Position numbers and translations under genes: made by a program. Below, piece after piece: positions 26,301 to 38,300 of a stretch of 64,000 nt of DNA. Position 1 is the stretch's first letter, and the number at the start of each line of letters is the position of its first letter. The stretch is from Cynocephalus volans (taxonomy: Eukaryota > Chordata > Mammalia > Dermoptera > Cynocephalidae), in assembly GCF_027409185.1 (NCBI RefSeq), contig NC_084474.1:27557382-27621381 (forward strand), written 5' to 3'. The notes below the pieces were generated by a model. It had not been told where the DNA came from. It made no database searches and saw only the letters and a program-made list of their open reading frames with translations.

Positions 26301-29300
26301 TAAGACCAGAAAAGTGGTTTGGGGCCAGACTGTGGCAAGGTAAAGAGAATAAACACTACCGTGTATGCAGTGAGAGTCATTAATTTTAAGTGACATGGTG
26401 TATGAATGGTAGACCAGAGAAAAGAAGAGTAAGCAGGAAGCAGTGGTAGTAGACATGGAGGAGGAAGAGCACTGACAAATATTTGTGCAGTAAAAACTAG
26501 CCTGATTAGATGTGGTGGGCAGGGGGAGGGGAATGGTAAAGGTGAAGAGCAGTTGAAAGTAATCCTGAAGCTTCTATCTTAGAAGAACGAGTCAAGTCTT
26601 AAATATCCAGAAAAATATATGTTCTGAGATCAGAAAGCAAGTATGATTGTGGGTGAGAAAGGAGAACCATAATTAGCTCAGTTTTAAAATCACTGAATTT
26701 GAAATACCTTTTCGAATCCTTCAAATAGGTCATGGGGGAATATGGGACTGACCTTAAATGTATTTACTTTAGGTATGGGTCATCTTTTGGAAGTAAGAAC
26801 ATGGGGAAGCTCTGAACTGAATTGATAGGTAGATTCCTAAACCACCCTAGGAAAAGATCCTAATTTTAAAATTTAAATTATATTTATTTAAAAAAACGGT
26901 AATCCTATGATTTAAAAAAAAATTTTTTTAAAGGATCTACAGAATAAAAAGTCTTTCCTTTCCCATTTCTCAAGCAACCCATTTTCTCTCCCCACAGTAA
27001 CCAATGTTACCAGATTTCTTTTGTATCCTTCCTGAGGTATTCTTAGCACATGCAAGCGAATATGCATAAATCTGCCTTCCCCTCTTGTTTATAACACATA
27101 CACAGAGACCCCTCGCCTTCCCTGGCTAAGGGACATTTACTTACTTTAGGGTGGCTCCCTCAGTCTTAATCACATCTCCATCTTTCAGATAAACATATCG
27201 TTGCTCTCCATTTCCTATAATTTCTTCTCTGTGAGGATTCCGTGGGAGTTTCTTAACACAATATGTAGTGTCTAATCACAAAACATATAAAATATATTAA
27301 GTCACACTTTAAATGACAATTCAGTCTTTTAAGAGATCAACTTTTTTACAGCTGGCCGGTATAGGGATCTGAACCCTTGACCTTGGTGTTATCAACACCA
27401 TGCTGTAACCAAGTGAGCTATCCAGAGAGCAAAGAGATCGACTTTCATATAGCTAACACTTGTAAATGCTGCATAAAAACTAACATCCAGAGACAACAGA
27501 AAGTGGGATGAATTACAGTGGCTTATCTCTAGGTTTTAACTATTTCATATAGCCCAACTAAAGAGCTCTTTATTCTCTCATGCTCTTCTAGTTCTACACA
27601 AAAGCCCTTCTGTTTTTCTAGTAACTCCTATTTTACACAAAAATTTGAAAGTAGTTCTTCAGTTACCTTTGACCTAAGAACATACAGAACTGGGAGCTTT
27701 TCTCTGTCTAGGTGCATAGCATAGTAAAGAAGTCATGGCAGTAGTTAGTAATAAAAGTATGTTAGCATAAGGTCCTTGCTGTGAGTGCTAAAAGGCAGCC
27801 CCAAACCCAGAGCTAATTATTAAAACTTTAAAATAAGTTCAACACATACTACCCCTCACTGACACAAAGAAAATCAATTAATTAACCAATCAACAGTTGA
27901 GTGCCAATTATCTAACCAATGTACTACTACTGCGTATAGTGAATACAAGCAGCATGACATCAAAGTACTTAAAAACTGTCATTGTCAGGGAAATAAAACT
28001 TACAAACAAAAAACAAAGAACTACAACTCATTACAATTTGATGACTACTAAAAGGACAATTCAGCTAATAAAAGCAACAGGAAAGGAGAAACAGGAAAAG
28101 ATTCATAAATATGATAGAACCTGAGGTGTGATCTACAGGATGAGTAGGCTGGGTAAAGGTACGGAGAAAGGCTCGTAGGTAAGGGCAATGGCATTAGTAA
28201 AAAGCATGGAAATGAGAATAAGCATTGCATACGTGTGACAACATAATGCCACAACTTGTCTAATGCAAAATACTGGCTGGGAAGAGTGGAGATAAAGTTG
28301 GATAGGCAAGATGAGTTCAGATCATTGACGGCCTAAAATTGCCTTTCACAGACTAGGGAAATTCAAATTTTACTATATGGCCACTTCACACTCTTTAGTA
28401 AGATAATGAAATAGTATTAACAGGCTGATTGATATAGCAGCTGTGGGTGGGGAGATTAGAGGGAGGGAGGTCAGAAAGACCAGGAGGGGATAACTAATAA
28501 CCCAGCCAGAAGGTAGTGAATATTAGAATTAAGGTGGTAGCACTGCATATATGGGAGGAGAAAAGACATTTCAAAGAAAAACTGACAAGGCATAGAGGAT
28601 AAAGAAGACAGAAACATTGAAATAAAAATAGAACAAATAATAGCAAATAGCACCTCCCCCCCCAACCCAAACTCCATAATTTTGTGTTTTAAAGGCCAAA
28701 GCAAAAAAAAAAAAAAAAAAATCATATGCCTTTCTGGGAACTGACATTACATAACAGACTGAAATTAAATTTGTTTTTGTTTTTGTTTAATCTGTGTAAT
28801 TTCATCTTTTAGTAAAGATGTGGAGATATTATGTTTCTAGTCATGAGACTTTGGGTAGGCAATCCTTCCAAAAAAAAAAAATCACAATTATCTCAAAATT
28901 ACAAAACAAATGTCATAACTTTGCATCAGTTTTTAAAATTGTGCAAATATAAATAAAAGTACATATCCTATTCACAATAGCCACGCACAGGCAGAATGGA
29001 GAATGGTATGGTGAAAGCAATCATACAATAATTATTATTAGTTTTAATGATAGATATGTTGAGATATAATTCACATATTATAAAATTTGCCCTTTTAAAA
29101 AGTGTACGACTCAGGCTGGTCAGTTAGCTCAGGTGGTTAGAACACAGTGTTGAAAACACCAAGGTCCAAGGGTTTGGATCCCCACATTGGCCAGCTGCCA
29201 AAAAAACCAAACAGAAAACAAAAAAAGTAAATAACTCAGTAGTTTTTTTTAGTATCTTAGATAATATCACTATTACCTAATTTTCAAAGCCCTCAAAAGA

Positions 29301-32300
29301 AATTTCATAACCAATGGTAGTCACTCCCCATTTGTTCCTTCCCAGGCTCTGGAAACCACTTACCTATTTTCTGTCTCTATCATATAATTATTTTAACAGG
29401 AGCAAACCCTCAGTCACTTGTTAAAGTATTAATTATGGATTCTAACATCATTGGTAATGCTAATAATTTAAGCTGATACAAACATGTGATACTGTTTATG
29501 TATAATAATTTCTAAATACATTCTAATTGAACAGCATACAAACATTTGACTCTGAGAACTCAGATGTGAAATATGTGGCAAAGACACAACTTTAGATGCA
29601 AAATAATTTTTAATTATCAGATAACAAAATATACTTTATGAAATTTACTTGGAAAGAAACCAAAAAGAAAAAAAACACTCAAGCAGCCTGGGCCTACATA
29701 GTTCTCATGTCTAGTAAAATTCTGGCTCCCTGTAAGCTCCTAGGAGTTCCCAAATTATACTGACTGTGTTTCAAAATTTCATAAGCAGGTTGCTTTGAAG
29801 TTACTCTCTCCTCCCATAGAAATCTTATAAATGGCATTTATATTTTTAGTGGGTCCTGTAAAAGTACAGGTTATTAGCAAAGTAAAGTAGTCAAAAAATT
29901 TCTGCCACACAAATAATTAAACAAAATAGTAAAACAATATGGAACAAAGAAAACAATACTAAAACAAATGGAACAAAAATGCTAGTGATTAAGGATTTAG
30001 AGAATGAACATGGAACTTTTGGGGGGAGATTCCGGAAGGTACTGCTGTACAGTTTCAATGCTGAGCAACTCAAGGTCTGCATGCAGCTTGTCTAGCTTCA
30101 ATAAAGTCTGGAAAGAAAGACAACAAGCCACTCCTCAAATAAAGTATTAAAATTTTAGTGACTATAAAAAGCAGTGTCAAATTTCTCCTTGATTTTCTTT
30201 AAATCAATTGAATAGGTAATCTGTTATATAAATATTTATTGTTTTGTAGGGAACCCAGAATTATTTAAATTTTTAATTTAAAGAAAGTGGGTTAAATGTC
30301 CATTTAAGCAGGTAAACAGGTAAACAAATCATGGTATATTCATACAATAGACTACTATTAGGCAATAAAAAGTAACAAAACTACTGATACATGAAACAGG
30401 TAAATCTCAAAAATATGATGATGTATGAAAGAAGCCAGACAGAATGATTTTGTATGTTTCCATTATGTGAAATTCTAGAACAGGCAAAACTAATATATAG
30501 TGAAAGAAAGGAGATCAGTGCTTGCTGGAGGTTGGGGGAGGGGGAGTCATTGCAAAGGGGCATGAGGGGACCTCTTTTTGGGGTGGTGGAAATGTTCTAT
30601 ATTTTGATTGGTGTGGTCCCATTGACATTTACACTTTTTTAGACTCGCCAAACTGTAAAATTAAAATGGACACATTTTATGTATAGAAATTAAAGCTCAA
30701 TAAAGTTGATTTATGAAGGAAAAAAGTGGATAAACATTTTTTCAGACTGACTGTCATGGTAAAAGAGTCGACCAAGGTAACAAAGCTAATTAAGAACCCT
30801 CAGAATAATTTTTAAATTCACATTATTACACTATCTATTTATTTGTTTTTTGGTGACTGGCCGGTACAGGGATCTGAACCCTTGACCTTGGTGTTAGAAC
30901 ACTGTGCTCAAGCCAACTGAGCTAACCGGCCAGCCCAATTCACATAATTTAACGGGTAGATGGACAAGAAAGGAAAAGCAAGAAAGTCAGACTGAGAGTG
31001 GGGGTTCCTGTGGTACACAGTCCCCTTGGACTGGGAGAAAGGAGGTAAGAGAATAATAAAATTAGGTTAGACAGTTTTTTATAACTGGCAGCCTGGTGAC
31101 ATTGGGTACAATAGCTGAGACTGCCTTGGTGTCTTAACTGTAGTCTGAAGGCCTGAAAAAGCAGATCCTTACAAATACGGGTTGAATATTCCTAAGCTGA
31201 AGTTCTAAAACTTTCTGAGTAGACATCATGCATAAAGGAAACGCTCATTGGAGTATTTTGGATTTCACATTTTTGGATTAGGGATGCTGAACCAGTTAAG
31301 TTTAATACACACATTCCGAAATCTGAAAAAATCCAAAATCTGATACACTTCTGGTCCCAAGCAGTTTGGATAAGTGCTACTCAACTTTGAATGCTTATGC
31401 ATGTCCTTGTGTGAATGAACATCCTTGACCTCCTTGCTGTTCCTTGAACATGCCACGCACACTCCCATTCCAGTATTTTTGCTCCTGTAGTGCCCTCTAC
31501 CCGCGTGTGCCTTCCTCTCAGGAGGTCACTCCTTCTTCCTGTCCACCCTAGATGAAATGGTCACTGCCCTTCTCCACTTTACTCTCTCCCCTTTCTCTTC
31601 ACATAGCTTTATTTTTCTTCCTAGCACCTATCACCTACTATTTATTTACCTTCCTTACTAGAATGAAATCTCCGTGAGAGCACAGTTTTGTTCACTGCTA
31701 TATCCCTTGTGCTTGGAACAGTGCCTGACATACAGTAACCACTTGAATGAATGAATGAAATGAATGAATCTAGGTGTGTGATGATGGGATGAGAGAACAA
31801 GGAGAGAGACAGTAAAATGTCAGTACTTAACAGCTTTCAGGGAGAAAGAATTATCAATACAATATTTCATTTGAATTGCATTCTACCTTAGTAACTGCCT
31901 TTCAGATACGAAAGGCCCGAGACTATCTGTTTAGAATGCGGACAATAACAGTGCCTGCTTCACAGTATCTACATAAAGTGTTTAGTACAGTGCCTGGCAC
32001 ACAGTAAATGCTCAACAGTTGTTAGTCATTACTGAGTCTGAAGTAATAACTGTCACACAGACTAAATTAAAACTGCCCCATATCACTGGGAAATGGGGAA
32101 AAGTAAGAGAAGAGAAGAGAATTTGAGACAGAAAACAGGACTTTTCCTTTCCTCCTTTGTTAAAATTGGGGACAGTATTCAACAATCACATCCATTTCTA
32201 AAAGTACCATTTAAATATAAGGTACAATTGTCCCTTGGTATCCATGGGGAAATGGGCACCAAAATCCAAAGATGCTCAAGTCCCTGATGTAAGATGGTGT

Positions 32301-35300
32301 ATTTGCCTATACCTACGCACATTCTCCAGCACACTTCAAATCATTTCTAGATTTCTTATAAAACCTAATACAATGTAAAAGCTATGTACATAGTTATACT
32401 GTACTGTTTACAGAATAATGACAAGAAAACGTCTGTACACATTCAGTACAGATGGAATTTTTATTTTCGGATATTTTTGGTCTGTGGTTGATTGCATCCA
32501 CGGATACAGAACCCATGAATACCGAAGGCTGAATGTATTTTGTAAATGGTTTACAGATTACTTATCTCTGTAACTGAAATAAATTATTCTCTAAACATAG
32601 GTTCCCTCAATAAGCTTAAGGAATGTTTTCTGTTTACCATTATTGATGCTTTTACAAATATCTTCTATGCCTCCAGAATGATCACGGTGCCAATGAGTCA
32701 CTAATATTTCCTGAATTGCTGTGTTAAATTCAGTCAGAGCCTGCTTTAAACAGCTGATATATTCTGGAATTGCTGGTTCTCCAGTGTCAATGAGGATTCT
32801 CCTGAAAATTAAATGGAAGATAATCACATAATTGGAACAGAGTTAATATTAGCATATTTTTCACACAGATAAAATTTATATTAAATTTAAGAAGCTGCAT
32901 AAATTATTTTGCTTTCAACATGCTTGAAAACCAGCTATATGTTGCTTCAGCTGAACTATAAGTAATCTCACCATAAGAAAGGTCTTTGAAAAAAATTATA
33001 GCTAAATGTATGTCTGAACGTGGAATAATAGCAGTAATCTTGAACATTTACACAGCAATTAAAGCAAACATGGCACTGTTCCGAAGACCTGACATATTTT
33101 GACAATCAGATTCCTCATGTCTGTTTAAGGTAGGTATTTCATTATTAAGAAATAACTTGCCTAAGGTTATTCTGCAAATATGTGGCAGAACCAGCATTCG
33201 AACCCAGGTATTCTGTTGCCAGAACATGTGCTCTTTTCTACTCTGCCTTCTAGAACTTTTATGAAGTCCTCAAATGTCTCATAGACATGAAAGAATTTGG
33301 TTCAATGGTGTTCCTAAAGAAACTTAGTCTTCTGCACTAGATCCATAACTTATCACTTAAGGTTTACACTGGCGCCTATATTAGTCCATTTTCTGTTGCT
33401 TATAACAGAATAACTGAGAATGGGTTACTTATAAGAAAATGAAACTTATTTCTTACAGTTTCAGAAGCTGGGAAGTCCACGGCCCAGGGGGCACATCTGG
33501 TGAGGGCCTTCTTGTGGTTGGGAACACTCTACAGGTCCCATGGTGATGTAGGCAATCACATGGCAAGGATGGCAAGAATTCTTTAACATGCTCACTTGCT
33601 CTCCTTATAAAGCCACGAGTGCCATTACTGTGACAACTCACTAAACTACTAACTCATTACTCCCCAAATGGATTAATCTATTCATGAGAGCACGGTCATC
33701 ATGATCCAATCACTTCCTAAAGTCCCCACCGTTCAACAGTGCATTTCCCATCTTCTTAACACTGTTAGAGTGGGGATCAAGCTTCAATGAGTTTTAGGGA
33801 GACATTCAATCCACCCTAGCACCCTTCCACATAAAAATGAAAGCTGTAGTGAAGCATGAGCTGTTTTCTTTCTTTACTTAGACAACCTTATTAGTTATGC
33901 TTTTTTGCTTGTAGGGGGTTTCTCTATGAAGTTTGCCTGAACTAATAAAGAAGTTAGGGTGACATTTCCTCAAAAACCAATCACAAACTTCTTAATTCAT
34001 GCTGTTTCACAGTAACGACTATTTTCAGCTGGCTGAGAGATTATTCTTCATGAAAAGTCTGAGTCATTCATTCATTCATCAGTAACTGTTTATGGATTAA
34101 CTACTACATACCATGACTTTCTTTCCTGCAGTAATCAAGATAAAAAAACCAACAACCCTGCTTACATTCTACTGGAAGGTAGGAAGAAGCTGTGTATGAC
34201 TGAAAACAAACAAGCAATAAAAGTGACAGATAACAGAAAGCATTTTGCAGAGCACTCAAATAGGGTACATATCGCTGGAAGTAACTGGATGGCTCTCTTA
34301 TACTGGATGATAGTTTGTTTCCCTACCCCTATTTCCTGAGAGCTGCAGCCGATAAAAACAAACTGGCCTTTCTCAGGGGAGGAGATGTCCCACTGGCCTC
34401 AAATGACATCCGAAGTTCCACAAAGCAGTGGAACTACTCCAAAAGTACAGCTCTGAATGCCTATTCTGGAAACAGGAGACCAGATGGTTAAGTGGCCCAA
34501 GGGGACATTATAAGATTCTGTTGGCAGTGGAAATGTGAGAAAGAAGGTTTAGAAGGCACAGTCAACAGTATTTTTAAAACAACTGGATGTGGAAGGGAAG
34601 GGATTCTTTGGTTTCCAGGTGGGATGACTGGCGTGCCATTCACCAAGATTGTAAACACTGAAGGGAGAATATTTGAAATGAGTTTGATTTAGGTCACAGT
34701 GAAGATTTTTTTGGTAGCTGACCAGTAAGGGGATCTGAACCCTTGACCTTGGTGTTATCAGCACCATACTAAGTGAGCTAATCTGCCAGCCCTCTAAATT
34801 TTTATGGCATCTTCCCTTGCTTTCTCTCCATAGTAATTATTATGATGTAACATATGTATTTACAGGTTTATTTACCTACTGCCTAGCTCTACACCCTCTA
34901 CTACCCTATAAATTTGAGCCCCATTAGGGCAGGAACTTTGTCTATTCTGGTTCAGGGAAGTCATGAATTTACTTCCACATCTGCAATACACTGTGCCATG
35001 CTTGGCACTGTGTCCATTTAGTTACACTAAACTAAAAACAACACAATACTTTAATACCATGATATTTCCAATTATACTGTCTAGTTTCACCATCCCAGAT
35101 TTTGGCTGCTCCTGTGCATTTCGGATTATTTGATTTTTATTTACCACAAATTCCTGCTGCCCTTTACTTAGTGTCACTTGGACCATTTTTGGGGTCTTCT
35201 GGTCCTTCAGAAGAATTTTTCCATGCTTCAGATCAAGACGACTCAAATTTTCCCAAACCACCAACGTCCCTTTCTATTATTATTTTTTAATCCTGCCTTC

Positions 35301-38300
35301 TCCTACTTCCTAAGAAGCTCCATTTTGAAATATCTTGTAATCTAAAACTGATTTTATTTTATTTTATTTATTTATTTTTGTCCTTTTTTGTGACCGCGCT
35401 CAGCCAGTGAGCGAACTGGCCATCCCTATATAGGATCCGAACCCGCGGCGGGAGTGCCGCTGCGCTCCCAGCGCCGCACTCTCCCGAGTGAGCCATGGGG
35501 TTGGCCGTAAAACTGACTTTAAATATTCATATTTTAAAGACTAGATCATATATGCTGATCAAAAGACATGACAAAATTAATGGGGTTAATACACATATTT
35601 GATAAAATCTAATAGCAAAGAAAACAGATGTTCTAGAATGCCTGTTTGCAGCTGAAGTGTGAGTGACCATAGGCCTCTGGCACTGGAGAACATGGTTCCC
35701 CAGCCTCCTTTTTTTAGGTCTTCTAACGGTCCTGTCTTGGGCTAACAAAATTGAGATTGGCAAAGGAAGGACTCTCAAAGTGAAGAAAACTGGACTTTCA
35801 CAATTCCTGGAACAAACACAATCTATTCAGAATGGAGAAGGGTTGCCTAGATGCTATAAAACCTAGAAATGAGTTTGTGCCAAGCATCCGGGGGGAAAAA
35901 AAGTCACACTGATAACATCCTACATTGACACAGCAATTTAAACCATTTGGAACTTTCATATTTATTGTCTCTCTTGATGCTCAGATCAACTCTAGGGAGG
36001 TATTATTATTTCATTATTTGTTATTTCATTTTGCAGAAAGGGAAATTAGTCTTCAGAAAGGCTAAGTGACTTTCTAGTGGCCATTTATCAAGAGTTAAAC
36101 ATTTAACATTTAGCAAGAGTCAGTGCTGGGAAGCACTAATGTTCAGAAAAAAGGTCCAGTGACTTCTCAATTCAAGATACTCACTGCCTCTCTGGTGGAG
36201 GGGACTGCTTAGGCAAGCACTGAAATCTTTCTTCACATGGCATAAATAAAACTTCAGCTATAAATTAGAAAAATGTTCTCAGTTCCCCCCTTAGCAAATA
36301 TTTATCCCATCCATAATGTCTGTGAATAGTTACTGCAGATGATTAGATAGTATCTCTATGTGGGCTGGGCAGCTTTATCTTCATGGCTGCAGACGCTATC
36401 CCTATCTCAGGAGGTCATTTTGCAAATGCAAGTTATGCTAATAAAGGGCTCAAGAGAAGAGTGTAAATGAATCTTTACCTGTCTATGACCGATTTATTCA
36501 CTAGAGCACAGTGCCAGGCATAACAACAATCTGCTACATGAATTTGGAAAAAAAATCCTTCAAATGGTGAAAAGTTAGTGGAATCAACTTCTTTATAGAT
36601 ATTTTATATTGATATTAAGATAGCTATTAACTGGTCTCTGTCAATTTGCCGTCACTCTTACAAAATCATTAGATAGTTTCTGAGCACCTGCTATGAATCC
36701 AGTGTTGTCTTGATGTTATGAGAAGAGCAGAAATGATAAAAATAACAGCTAACATTATATGCTTTCCACATGCTAGAATTTATTAAGTGCTTTCGATATA
36801 TGTCTTTTCATTTAAATTTCATGTGAATCCCCATAACATCCCTACAAGGTAGGTACTATACAACCCCCAACGTACAGGTAAGAAATCTGAAGCTGAGAGA
36901 GAAATGTCTTGTCCAAAGTCATCTGGCTAATCTAGGTAACCAGAGTCAAGAGTTTTAACTTTATTCCACTAGATTGCCTTTTCCCATCATAAGATACACT
37001 ATCTGCCCTCAAAGCATGCACAGTTTTGATAGGAAAGGTTAAAATTGCAGCTATTACAGATTCTTGAGCAGAGGAAGAATGTGGAAATACTATGGAAAAT
37101 TTGGCTGTTTGTTGATTCAAATGCTTACTGAGTACCTGTGTGCTATGCGCCATAACAGGTCTAGAATGAAGAAGGAAGACCAGCTAAAACTGCAGCTACA
37201 CAACAGTCCTATAATAAGAGTGGGAATTAAGAGAAAACATAGAGAATGCTCATTCATTCTGCAAATATTTACTGTACTATCCACGCTGTGTACAAAGCTC
37301 TGTGCTAGGTCCTGGGAATATAGAAAGCACACACAAAAACCCTGAGGCAGAAATGACACAACTCATCTGCACTGAATTACGTTCTAGTGGGGCATGGAGG
37401 GGAGGAAAAACATTAGCTTGTCACACACACAAAAACCACTTATGGTTGAGAAAAGGGCCATTAATAGCAGGTAGTGCTAAGACAGTATATTACATTAACC
37501 TAACATACTCTGAGGGATCAGTGAAGACTTCCATGAGGAAATATTTCAACTGAGCTCTGAAAGACGAGTGAGGTTAGCTGGGTGTAGAAGGGAGGGATGG
37601 GTGAGGTTAGCTGTGTGTAGAAGAGAGGGATGGGTGAGGTTAGCTGAGTGTAGAAGGGAGGGATGGGTGAGGTTAGCTGGGTGTACAAGAGAGGGATGGG
37701 TGAGGTTAGCTGGGTGTAGAAGGGAGGGATGGGTGAGGTTAGCTGGGTGTAGAAGGGAGGGATGGGTGAGGTTAGCTGGGTGTAGAAGGGAGGGATGGGT
37801 GAGGTTAGCTGGGTGTAGAAGGGAGGGATGGGTGAGGTTAGCTGGGTGTAGAAGGGAGGGATGGGTGAGCTTAGCTGGGTGTAGAAGGGAGGGATGGGTG
37901 AGGTTAGCTGGGTGTAGAAGGGAGGGATGGGTGAGCTTAGCTGGGTGTAGAAGGGAGGGATGGGTGAGGTTAGCTGTGTGTAGAAGGGAGGGATGGGTGA
38001 GCTTAGCTGGGTGTAGAAGAGAGGGATGGGTGAGCTTAGCTGTGTGTAGAAGGGAGGGATGGGTGAGCTTAGCTGGGTGTAGAAGGGAGGGATGGGTGAG
38101 GTTAGCTGGGTGTAAAAGGGAGGGATGGGTGAGGTTAGCTGGGTGTAAAAGAGAGGGATGGGTGAGGTTAGCTGGGTGTAGAAGAGACGGATGGGTGAGG
38201 TTAGCTGGGTGTAGAAGGGAGGGATGGGTGAGCTTAGCTGTGTGTATAAGAGAGGGATGGGTGAGCTTAGCTGGGTGTAGAAGGGAGGGACGGGTGAGGT

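Noticed and set aside
32591-32637. Extension of LACTB2 exon 2 beyond the donor
   Set aside because: Codons after SINNG do not match the family and a GTAAAC donor precedes them; exon 3 picks up the frame exactly.
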